Source: Mesonia aestuariivivens
GTDB lineage: Bacteria > Bacteroidota > Bacteroidia > Flavobacteriales > Flavobacteriaceae
NCBI RefSeq assembly: GCF_019311235.1
Contig: NZ_JAHWDF010000014.1
Location: 20,499 to 84,498, forward strand
Length of the DNA stretch: 64,000 bases
Reading direction: 5' to 3'
In this document: one piece after another, positions 56,234 to 63,780 of the stretch
How the letters are laid out: every line of letters begins with the position of its first letter
Numbering within the stretch: the stretch's first letter is position 1
The notes under the pieces: generated by a model
The model's database searches: none
What the model saw: the letters and a program-made list of their open reading frames with translations, nothing else
Told to the model about the DNA's origin: nothing
Program-made: the position numbers and the translations under genes

Positions 56234-56458
56234 TTACTCATATTTGGCTAATAAATCCGATGTTGATTTGAATCTATTATTTTTGAAATCAGATTCAGAT
56301 TTTTCTATTCGCTCATTTAATTCTTCAGCGCTCATTGAATCGGAATGCTTATTTTTTTTCTCTTTCTTTAAGAGTTTTTCAAGACGTTCAATAGCCTCTT
56401 CGCTCTGAATTTTCAAAAATTCCTGTACAAATTCTATTTTTCTTGTCTGCAAATCCAT
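56234..56458 (-). CDS. Antitoxin partner of the RelE/ParE toxin
   Basis: 74 residues, highly charged and helical (IEFVQEFLKIQSEEAIERLEKLLKKEKK; AEELNERIEKSESDFKNNRFKS). This matches the short antitoxins encoded directly before ParE/RelE toxins in Bacteroidota. It has no clear DNA-binding motif. The pair likely acts as an addiction module that stabilises the array. Confidence 0.82.
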   Translation of the reverse strand: MDLQTRKIEFVQEFLKIQSEEAIERLEKLLKKEKKNKHSDSMSAEELNERIEKSESDFKNNRFKSTSDLLAKYE

Positions 56459-56532
56459 TATTCAACTTTTAATCAAATATAATGAAATTTAACTTTAATT
56501 ATTTTAGTTACGATATTTTTTTGCTTGTTGGC

Positions 56533-56655
56533 AACGGTTCGTATAACTGTCAGTTACGGGTTAATATGCGTTAATTTTCGGTTTGACACAGACTTTAACA
56601 ATTCCGAGTGGATTCGGACGTAGTCGAATCCGCCGTAATTGCGGTTATACATTGT
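56533..56655. repeat. attC-like palindrome R2 (split by intron C)
   Basis: Starts AACGGTTCGTATAACTG. Outer arms GTATAACTGTCAGTTACGG (56541-56559) and CCGTAATTGCGGTTATAC (56633-56650). Inner hairpin GGATTCG / CGAATCC. It ends ACATTGT, after which intron C interrupts; the sequence resumes TGTAGGTAGTGC at 57367, so the intron sits within the GTT of the boundary. Confidence 0.78.
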
Positions 56656-57366
56656 GTGTGCCCAGCATGGGCATCTTTATCATATCTAAGATATGATATT
56701 AATCTAGAGGGTGCAAGTCCCTTATGGGCAGGGGTAACCCTTCGACTAGGCTCAGGACAGGCTCTTTGAACCATTAGTAAGCTGCAAGCTTGTCTGTCGT
56801 GAGGCGGGAAGTGAAGGAAGCAGGACTACAAACCCTGGTACTGACGAACAGGAACCGGATAAGAGGCTGTGAGGTTGGATGAGCAAGCACATCATTGTAA
56901 TGTCCTAAACACTTCTAAAGTGAAAACCGGAGCAGTAGATCTGGCAGGAATCGAGGGAAAGAAGATGTCCTTACCTGGAGGACGGAGCGTAAAGAAAATG
57001 TCTTGTAGACATTTTTAGCGAACGGGCCAGCATGTCGCGCGGGAATATCACGGGGTGGTATAGTGGAGAAGTCAGCAGAGGTCATAGTACCCATAGGGAA
57101 CGAGGTGCAGCAAACTGCATAGGTCTCACAAATGGGAAAGGACTGAACATAATCCTTTCGGAAATTAGAATAGGAGCATTGTTTTTCATTCATTGGGTGA
57201 GCGAATCCCAAGAAAATCTGTAGCCTATTCATAAAGTACGAAATAGTTTCAATTGGTGTAAAGAGCGAGTGAAAAGATGGATTATGAACCGCCGTATACG
57301 AGACCCGTATGTACGGTGGTGTGAGAGGCGCACTCCGTCAGTTACTGGCGGAGCCGTCTACTCGAT
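56656..57366 (+). mobile_element. Group II intron C, ORF-less
   Basis: 711 nt. 5' end GTGTGCCCAGCATGGG, 3' end CTACTCGAT. Domain V is visible at 57286-57322 (ACCGCCGTA ... TACGGTGGT with an inner TACG AGAC CGTA loop), followed by the domain VI stem. The area where a reverse transcriptase gene would lie (about 57020-57240) has none; the 63-codon frame at 57032-57223 is structural RNA, not protein. Of a different lineage from introns A and B. Confidence 0.8.
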
Positions 57367-57379
57367 TGTAGGTAGTGCT

Positions 57380-57883
57380 TTAAAAGCTTTCGTTTAATTC
57401 TCTAAACATTTGGATTGTATCAATATGTCTAACATTAAATTGATTACAAACTTCAGGTATTTTTATTCTGTTTCTTCTTTCAGGTTGGCTTTTTTCATAA
57501 GTAACAATAGTCCAATTATTACTTATAGCGAAAGCAATAAGCCAAGGGTCAGCCAAGTCAGTTTCAAGAAATTCCTGAATCGCATTTGGTGTGAAATGAT
57601 GAGACATAGAATTAGTCCAATTTACAATTGAAATGTAGTTTTGAAGAACAGCATCTGTATTGATGAAAAAATCTTCTGGTAAATTAGCATCACACCATAT
57701 TTTAAGTTCATCTTCGTGAGAAGAATTGTCGTAAATTTCTTTTTTTACTTTATCAATACTTACTATAGTTCCATTTTGAGATAATGCATTAACTTTTACC
57801 CAAAAGCTTTGAACAACATCAAGAGGGTAAATTGAGCGATGAGCTTGTATAAAGAAGTTTGAATCTACAATGTATTTACTCAT
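57380..57883 (-). CDS. DUF4411 PIN-like toxin/nuclease
   Basis: 167 residues. N-terminal YIVDSNFFIQAHR (first PIN Asp), IVSIDKVKKEIYD (Glu region), ETDLADPWLIAFAISNNWTIVTYE (third and fourth acidic residues). DUF4411 proteins are PIN-domain RNases usually paired with an ImmA/IrrE-type protein, as here (4-bp overlap). Probable toxin of a toxin-antitoxin-like module. Cargo of the unit bounded by GTTGTAGGTAGTGC and GCATTACCTACAAC. Confidence 0.85.
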   Translation of the reverse strand: MSKYIVDSNFFIQAHRSIYPLDVVQSFWVKVNALSQNGTIVSIDKVKKEIYDNSSHEDELKIWCDANLPEDFFINTDAVLQNYISIVNWTNSMSHHFTPNAIQEFLETDLADPWLIAFAISNNWTIVTYEKSQPERRNRIKIPEVCNQFNVRHIDTIQMFRELNESF

Positions 57884-59019
57884 ACTTGATATAGATATTC
57901 ATTAATAAACTTCTCGTACGTATTTCCTTTTAAGCTAGTTAATTTATAAGCATCTCTGTATAAAAGATTGTTTTCGTTTACTGCATTATTAACATAACTA
58001 ACAAACCTTAAACTAATTCTCTTTTTAGCAGTTGCATAAAAATTACCACCAGAACTTTGACTTTCTTTTTTGTTTTTAAATTCAGCTATATAATTGTTAT
58101 AAAATTCAAAAAAAGAAGGTTTAGAAATTAAATTTAAATCTAATGCTCTTCTTGCAATTACAATAGGACTAACTTTAAATACTCTACTTAAATATTTTAT
58201 GTTTTGACTGCTATTCCATTTTTCTCTAAAGAAAATTTCAGGAACTAAAAATTCTGCAGCAACTTTATCACATAATAATTCCGTTGGGTCATCAGCTGGA
58301 AGCATTTGTTTATTATCAAAACCAGCACTTTCTCCTAGCCAAATATGAGCAATTTCGTGTATTAAAGTAAACATTTGAGCAGCTTTAGCATCTGCGGAAT
58401 TTATGAATAGAAAAGGTGCTTTATTATTTACTAAAACAAAACCTCTACATTCTTCAACTAAAATTTTTCTTCTAGTGTTGTTTCCAACAATTCCATTAAA
58501 ATTGATAATTATCCCAATTTCCTCAATTTGTAATGTCAAATAATCTAAAGCTTGTTCCCAAGTACCAAGTTTGCTAGCCCAGTTAATAGGTAATTTTAAA
58601 GTATTCCTGATGTCATTTGCAATTTCTTTATAATCAGAACTATCGTTATATTTTCCAACAAAATCTAAATCAGGATATTGGCTTTCTTGTAAATAATTTG
58701 TCAACCAATTTTGTCTGTCTTTTATTATTTGGATAGTATGATAAACATTTAAAGAAACTTTATCTCTTGGTGCTGCTCCTGTTCTAAAAAAAGGTATAGG
58801 AATTTCCTCTTTAGGTGGCTCATTCATAAACATATACCCAAAAGGAACGTGAACTTTATGAGTGAAGTTTTCTAATTGTTTTAAAGTAGGTTTTTTATTT
58901 CCTTCTATCCAATCTAAAACATCAGGATTATCCGCATAAAATTCTTCTAGACTATTACCTGCTCGAGTAATTGCCCAGTTTATAATATTAGAATTTATAT
59001 TTTCAATCCTTGTTGCCAT
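57880..59019 (-). CDS. ImmA/IrrE family metallopeptidase with N-terminal HTH-like region
   Basis: 379 residues. Residues about 10-80 look like a degenerate XRE helix-turn-helix (LEEFYADNPDVLDWIEGNKKPTLKQLENF). The ImmA zinc site is FTLIHEIAHIWLGES (about 216-230), followed by CDKVAAEFLVPE, the usual third-ligand motif. Proteins of this type cleave repressors or antitoxins, or act as antidotes to the DUF4411 partner. First gene of the two-gene cassette. Confidence 0.87.
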   Translation of the reverse strand: MATRIENINSNIINWAITRAGNSLEEFYADNPDVLDWIEGNKKPTLKQLENFTHKVHVPFGYMFMNEPPKEEIPIPFFRTGAAPRDKVSLNVYHTIQIIKDRQNWLTNYLQESQYPDLDFVGKYNDSSDYKEIANDIRNTLKLPINWASKLGTWEQALDYLTLQIEEIGIIINFNGIVGNNTRRKILVEECRGFVLVNNKAPFLFINSADAKAAQMFTLIHEIAHIWLGESAGFDNKQMLPADDPTELLCDKVAAEFLVPEIFFREKWNSSQNIKYLSRVFKVSPIVIARRALDLNLISKPSFFEFYNNYIAEFKNKKESQSSGGNFYATAKKRISLRFVSYVNNAVNENNLLYRDAYKLTSLKGNTYEKFINEYLYQV

Positions 59020-59090
59020 TAGGCAAATATAATTTAATTAATATAATTAGCTGTTTTTATCTTTAGTCGGTTGTTTCTCGCATTACCTAC

Positions 59091-59843
59091 AACGTTTATG
59101 TGTCGAGTAGGCAAGGGGATTTTCACCCCGAGCCTCTCACAGAACCGTACGTGATAGTCTCCCATCATACGGCTCTTCTAACTTGACATACAAAAATAGC
59201 TCATCCTTTTTTCAAGTTGGCAGTATGTACATCAAATTAGCTAACCCCTTTGCTCCACTCCCATTACGGGAGCTTCTTCACTACTACGAGTTAGTCCGCC
59301 CCTATACCAAGCATCGTTATTTTGCCTCTAGTTTGCGTTATTGTACATTTCACTTTGCATCTTGGCACAGGTTCCCGAGTTCCGTAAATAAGCCCAAATA
59401 CTGGTCATGCCTCCTAAATGACGCCTGCCGCCCAGCCAATAAACAGGTGACCGCTGGACTTATAATGTTTGTCATACTTCAAACACTTTTGACAGAAGGT
59501 TGCACGTTCTCGACACTTCATCAGAGGTTCATTTGCATTCATCTCCAGTATTCATACCTGACTAGCTCGTGGCATAGCCTTTTCCATAACGCTCAATACC
59601 TTGACTCTTTATCAAAGCACCTTATGGTGGTTTAATGCTCTCCCCTGTAGGACAACATTGGTGGGTCGGCTCCACCATCTTATAAACAGTTGCGTAACGA
59701 CTTTCAGCCGATCGTTACTCTCGGCACACGTATGAAAAGTTGCGGTTTAGTGTGCGAGGATTTTCCGTAGGAGAATCAGAAGCAAGTAAACGAGCAACTA
59801 ACTTTGATTTAGCTAAAACAAGCAATTTTTTATACATGGTGTT
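59091..59843. repeat. attC-like palindrome R3 (split by intron B)
   Basis: Starts AACGTTTATGT (59091-59102). After the intron it continues with arm GTATGAAAAGTTGCGG (59730-59745) and ends with CAAGCAATTTTTTATAC (59819-59835), then ATGGTGTT. Inner hairpin GATTTTCC / GGAGAATC and conserved TTTAGC (59808-59813). Confidence 0.75.
59103..59729 (-). mobile_element. Group II intron B, ORF-less but with complete ends
   Basis: 627 nt on the minus strand, 5' end GTGTGCCGAGAG at 59729, 3' end CCTACTCGAC at 59103. Domain V is complete at 59142-59175 (GAGCCGTATG ... CACGTACGGTTC, 34 nt). No reverse transcriptase reading frame; the place where intron A has one is replaced by about 60 bases. Splicing is possible only with a maturase from elsewhere. 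5' exon ends TCATAC. Confidence 0.85.
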
Positions 59844-60717
59844 ACCTGCTGGCTTTATTTACTTTTTTCAACAATTCAGTTGCTGATAGTTTTCCAAATT
59901 CATTTGCTGCGTTAGGACTTGCACCAGTTAATAAATTTCTATCCTTATGACAAGTTTTATCTGCTTTTTTATTTATAATTTCAATGCCGAGTTCGGTTAG
60001 TTTTTCGCCAAATTTCCAAGGCAAATGTCCTGGCATATATCCTATTATTGGGGTTTGTTTGTCTACAGAATCAGGAAATGCTGCAATTTTGTAGTCTTTG
60101 TACAAAAATTCATTTTTGTTAGTATTTATATTTGCTGCCAACAAAGCGGCTGGTCCGTGACATATACTTAACATTAGCAAATCTTTGTTTTCAGACCAAT
60201 GAATTAGCTTATTTAAGTCTTCATTTGTTGGTAATCCTAACATTGCTCCGTGTCCTCCGGGAAGGAAAACCGCAACATAACTTGTATTAGAGTTCATTTC
60301 ATTTTTTACGAAATCTGATAAATTTTTCGGATTTTCAAACTGTATTTTATACTTTGAAAAAATTGTTTTTACATTTTCGTCTTTTTCGGGAAAAGCCCAC
60401 ATTTCAATTTTTGCAGATTGTCCTGTGGGTGTATAAATATCAATGTCGAAACCTGCATTGTTCAGATGTAACATAGGTAACAACATTTCCACAGGATGAT
60501 TTCCAGTAGAAAAATAGTTTCCATTTGCCATTTTCATATTGCGTTCTTCTGTGCAAACCATTAACACTTTTAATTTGCTGTCTTTGTTTGCATTAGGATA
60601 ATCTATTTTTACATAGTCCGTTTTTGAAGAAGTCGCCATTTTTAAAGCAAATGTTGATGGACTAAACGCTCCATCTTCTGTTGGTTTTGGTGCTATTCCT
60701 AAAAGTTTCTTAATCAT
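59842..60717 (-). CDS. hchA: Protein deglycase / glyoxalase III HchA (Hsp31)
   Basis: 291 residues, DJ-1/PfpI superfamily. Matches E. coli Hsp31 along its length: GNYFSTGNHPVEMLLPMLHLNNAGF, EMWAFPEKDENV, FLPGGHGAMLGLP, LLMLSICHGPAALLA (nucleophile Cys in CHGP), FPDSVDKQTPIIGYMPGHLPW, HKDRNLLTGASPNAAN. Repairs methylglyoxal-glycated proteins or converts methylglyoxal to lactate. Sole cargo of its unit. Its TAA stop is part of the boundary sequence GTTACCTGC (read GCAGGTAAC), as with integron cassettes. Confidence 0.94.
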   Translation of the reverse strand: MIKKLLGIAPKPTEDGAFSPSTFALKMATSSKTDYVKIDYPNANKDSKLKVLMVCTEERNMKMANGNYFSTGNHPVEMLLPMLHLNNAGFDIDIYTPTGQSAKIEMWAFPEKDENVKTIFSKYKIQFENPKNLSDFVKNEMNSNTSYVAVFLPGGHGAMLGLPTNEDLNKLIHWSENKDLLMLSICHGPAALLAANINTNKNEFLYKDYKIAAFPDSVDKQTPIIGYMPGHLPWKFGEKLTELGIEIINKKADKTCHKDRNLLTGASPNAANEFGKLSATELLKKVNKASR

Positions 60718-60754
60718 ATCAATATGTGTTAATTTATTTTTTTTGCTTGCAGGT

Positions 60755-60886
60755 AACGGTCTTGTCTAAGCGTCAGTAACGGGAAAGTGCGCGAGTACTT
60801 TCCGCTGACGCACCTAATTTAGCAAAACGAGTTGAATTTCGGGTTAGGAAATTCAGCCGTTATTGCGCTTACACGTTGTGCGTGTT
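60755..60886. repeat. attC-like palindrome R4
   Basis: Starts AACGGTCTT. Outer arms GTCTAAGCGTCAGTAACGG (60764-60782) and CCGTTATTGCGCTTACAC (60857-60874). Inner hairpin GGAAAGT / ACTTTCC and conserved TTTAGC (60818-60823). Ends ACACGTTGTGCGT next to the IS1182 unit. Confidence 0.8.
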
Positions 60887-62077
60887 GCACAATTTACTAA
60901 AAAAGATTAATTTGATGATATGCAAGGCAAAAAAGTATATCAAGAGCAGTTATTCAACAGTTTTCGGTTGAGTGACCGCGTACCGCCCACAAATTTCTAC
61001 CGCCGATTGAAAGAAGCCTTAAACTTAGATTTTCTCTATGATCTTACTCGAGGTTTTTACGGCAGCAGTGGGCAAAAGAGTATAGATCCTGTTGTGTTTT
61101 TTAAACTCTGTCTGGTGGGCTATTTAGAGAATATCATCAGCGACCGCAAGCTTATTGAACATTGCAGTATGCGATTGGATATTTTGTACTTCATTGGTTA
61201 TGATATTGATGAGGAGCTGCCCTGGCATTCCACCATCAGCCGCACGCGGCAGTTGTTCCCTGAAGATATTTTTGAAGCGGTTTTCACTAAAGTGTTCACG
61301 CTTTGTGTGGAGGCCGGGATGGTTAGCGGGCATACTCAGGCTATCGACAGTGCGCCTGTAAAAGCCAATGCTTCGATGGACACTCTGGAACTAAAAGTAC
61401 CTGAAGAGGAGTTAGAATCTCATCTGCGCAGAGTTCGTCATATTAGTGCGATGGATAAAGAGCAGCCATTTCGTAAGAATAAAGGCGATAAATCAGATAA
61501 AGGTCAGCGCAGCATAACGGCTAATGAACAGGAACTCAAGGCGATCTCTAGCCGCAACAAGCGTTGGAGCAAAGATCAGGATCAGCGTCCGGGATCAGGA
61601 AATAAAGGCAGTAAGTATACCAGCAATAGTGCCTTCCTCTCACTCCGTTCGTCGGAGGCAAGATAGTCCTACCGATCCTGATGCCCGTATCAGTGTCAAG
61701 CCCGGGTAGCAAGCCCACAGGGCAGGTATATGAAAGGCAAACGACAAAGCACCGTAGAACCCGTTTTTGGAACCTTAACTCAGTTTATGGGGCTTAGAAA
61801 AGTAAACACCTTAGGATTAAAACAGGCCAATAAATGTATGCAGCTCTCCGCCATTGCCTACAACCTCAAGAAATACCTGAAGTTTATTGAAAAACGCACC
61901 AAAAGTGGAGCAGGAATGCTCGACTTGTTTTTAATACCCAAAATTGGATTAAAGCAAGCCTACAGATACATTTTAAAGGCACTTCATTTTGCTAATTTAC
62001 AAACGATATAAAACTAGAAAACCGCTCTAAAGCGGTTTAAATGAATACGTTTTTTTTTAATTATGGGGTTGTGCAAC
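60884..62077 (+). mobile_element. IS1182-type element, defective, within a cassette-like unit
   Basis: Bounded by GTTGCACAA (60884-60892) and TTGTGCAAC (62069-62077). Holds a broken transposase and a final hairpin AACCGCT / AGCGGTT (62018-62039). The element is shorter than the usual 1.6-1.9 kb for the family because the catalytic middle is deleted. A minimal separator AACGGTTACCGTTGTT follows (62075-62090). Confidence 0.8.
60920..62011 (+). pseudogene. IS1182 family transposase, frameshifted and internally deleted
   Basis: N-terminal part 60920-61666 (DUF772: SSGQKSIDPVVFFKLCLVGYLENIISDRKL; first catalytic Asp in SGHTQAIDSAPVKANASMDTL). At about 61645 a short hairpin-like insertion (CACTCCGTTCGTCGG) shifts the frame; SPTDPDARISVKPG continues in another frame and ends at 61709. 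The next piece, 61730-62011, is the C-terminus (KGKRQSTVEPVFGTLTQFMG). The region with the remaining DDE residues is absent. Confidence 0.85.
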
Positions 62078-62090
62078 GGTTACCGTTGTT

Positions 62091-62732
62091 CTACGCAGTT
62101 TTTATTCGCTTTAAGTTGTTCATCTGTTTTTCAAATTCTTTAAAAGAATGGTCTAAATTCTGTCCGTAAGGTTTGGAATTCCACTCGTTGTATAGTTGCA
62201 AATAATTTTCCATTTCGTTTGTGCCGTTTTGTTCATCAGTCCATTTCAATGCGCACATCACACCAGTTTGGTCAAAGTGCAAATCTTTTCGAGTAAGATA
62301 ATATTCAAGATACTGTTTTAGATACTCAATTCCGCTTTGTGTATTAAATGTCGCCAATGCCAAACAATAACCATTTCCAGCATAACAAACTTGACTTTTT
62401 ACGAGGTGAATTCCGATTATTTCTTCAACGCTTTTCAGTTCCAATATTGAAGCAAAGTAAGCTCCAACAATTCTCGTTCGCCAATTAAAATCGCCAAGTA
62501 GTTTTAGAACAACTTCCTCATTTAATTCTGCGCGAATTGGTTTGATATTTTTGATGAATTCATCCGAGTTATTTATTCCGAACATATAGAACGGCACGCA
62601 CCATTTTTTTATAAATTCAGCCGTAATCTCTTTTTCATTCGAGTAATTTTCCAATTCTTCAAATGGACTTAAATGTCTAACTGTTGCACCAGCAGAATGT
62701 AATTCAATTTGTTTTTTGGTTTTTTCGTCCAT
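62091..62732 (-). CDS. DUF6000-like hypothetical protein
   Basis: 213 residues, no signal or spans. NWRTRIVGAYFASILELKSVEEIIGIHLVKSQVCYAGNGYCLALATF is a HEAT-like helical pattern that I associate with DUF6000, with moderate certainty. Sole cargo of the unit bounded by GTTCTACGCA (62088) and TGCGTAGAAC (62748); its TAG stop is part of the left boundary. Base composition is close to its cassette neighbours. Confidence 0.7.
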   Translation of the reverse strand: MDEKTKKQIELHSAGATVRHLSPFEELENYSNEKEITAEFIKKWCVPFYMFGINNSDEFIKNIKPIRAELNEEVVLKLLGDFNWRTRIVGAYFASILELKSVEEIIGIHLVKSQVCYAGNGYCLALATFNTQSGIEYLKQYLEYYLTRKDLHFDQTGVMCALKWTDEQNGTNEMENYLQLYNEWNSKPYGQNLDHSFKEFEKQMNNLKRIKTA

Positions 62733-62754
62733 TTTGTTGGTTCAAATTGCGTAG

Positions 62755-62881
62755 AACGGTCTTGCTATGGGCAGTAGCGCCAAAAAAGCCCAGATTGTCA
62801 TTTTATTCAACAAATTTAGCAAATAAACCCAAACCTTCGTCATTCAATCCCGAACTCGAGCTATTGCCTATAGCTTTTGTT
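62755..62881. repeat. attC-like palindrome R5
   Basis: Starts AACGGTCTTGCTATGG. Outer arms GCTATGGGCAGTAGC (62764-62778) and GCTATTGCCTATAGC (62860-62874), conserved TTTAGC (62815-62820), end TTTTGTT. Confidence 0.75.
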
Positions 62882-62908
62882 AGCTCGCGTATTTTTTCTA
62901 CATAAAGT

Positions 62909-63622
62909 TTAGTTTTTCTTATTCAGTTTGTCAATGGTAGTTTTTATTTGTTCCTTATTTTTTATATCATCTAAATTTAACCTTTGCTTTGGTATTTCGT
63001 TACTATAATCGCATAAGTAAATCTCAAGATAAGTTGAATAATTATATCTTATTTTTTGCTTTACTACCGAAGTTTTTATGACCCTTTTCCAGGGTTCAAA
63101 ATTTAATTCTTTTGTCCATATTCCTTCATTGTTTAAAACTAATTCTGGAGTCCTATTTAGTAATCCGTTTATTCCTTGATGTAGAACTAAAATTCCCACA
63201 GAAATTAATGATATAGTCAATAAAAATCCTGAATTTGGAAAAATGTATATTCCAGCAATAATTGCTATAAAGCCACAAATCAGTGAAACAACTTTGCTGT
63301 CTAATGAATTTCTAAATTCAATATTGCTATTAGATGTTTTTAAATCAAGTTGCTTATAACCAATTGAAGATTTGTGGTTATTATTAGAATTTTTAACTTT
63401 TAAATGCGAACCATCTGGTAAAGAAATCCAATTTATCTTTTTCCAAAAGTGAAAAAATAAACCAACACCTAAAGCTATAAAAAAATCAAATGAAGAATCA
63501 CTTTTATTTAAATTCAAGTATTTTGAAAATACAGTTGAAATAGCTATTAGAAATATAATAACAAGGATAGGTAAAACATAAACTTCTAAAACTCTTTTGT
63601 TATTATTTTTATTATTATTCAA
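62909..63622 (-). CDS. Hypothetical membrane protein
   Basis: 237 residues. Hydrophobic segments at about 13-31, 44-58, 109-124 and 130-146; hydrophilic ends with an Asn/Lys-rich start (MNNNKNNNKRV) and a Lys-rich tail. No domain recognised; the last part (ELVLNNEGIWTKELNFEPWKRV) resembles a membrane PH-like (YdbT/DUF3093) strand pattern. Sole cargo of the unit bounded by GTTAGCTC (62879) and GAGCTAAC (63647). Confidence 0.7.
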   Translation of the reverse strand: MNNNKNNNKRVLEVYVLPILVIIFLIAISTVFSKYLNLNKSDSSFDFFIALGVGLFFHFWKKINWISLPDGSHLKVKNSNNNHKSSIGYKQLDLKTSNSNIEFRNSLDSKVVSLICGFIAIIAGIYIFPNSGFLLTISLISVGILVLHQGINGLLNRTPELVLNNEGIWTKELNFEPWKRVIKTSVVKQKIRYNYSTYLEIYLCDYSNEIPKQRLNLDDIKNKEQIKTTIDKLNKKN

Positions 63623-63651
63623 TTTTAAATAGTGTTTTCAATATGTGAGCT

Positions 63652-63780
63652 AACGGTTAGTATATGAAAAGTAGGCGATTTTGAAGCACTAAACTTTCAG
63701 TTAAGCATAAAGTTTGATACGAGCCAGAAGCCTTGAATTTATTGCTATTTCGCCTATTTTTTATATACATTGTGCGTGTT
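63652..63780. repeat. attC-like palindrome R6
   Basis: Starts AACGGTTAGTATATG. Outer arms GTATATGAAAAGTAGGCGA (63660-63678) and TCGCCTATTTTTTATATAC (63750-63768) pair over 19 bp with wobble pairs only. Inner AAACTTT / AAAGTTT hairpin. Ends ACATTGTGCGT before the second IS1182 copy. Confidence 0.82.

Noticed and set aside
57032..57223. 63-codon frame inside intron C
   Set aside because: It lies in the structured RNA of a group II intron, has no reverse transcriptase motif and no family resemblance.
61524..61709. Separate 61-codon gene inside the IS1182 element
   Set aside because: Its end (SPTDPDARISVKPG) is the out-of-frame continuation of the transposase after a frameshift.
55640..63780. 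CRISPR array or simple terminators as explanation for the palindromes
   Set aside because: There are no identical regularly spaced short repeats, and the palindromes are too long, lack T-runs and carry paired boundary boxes.
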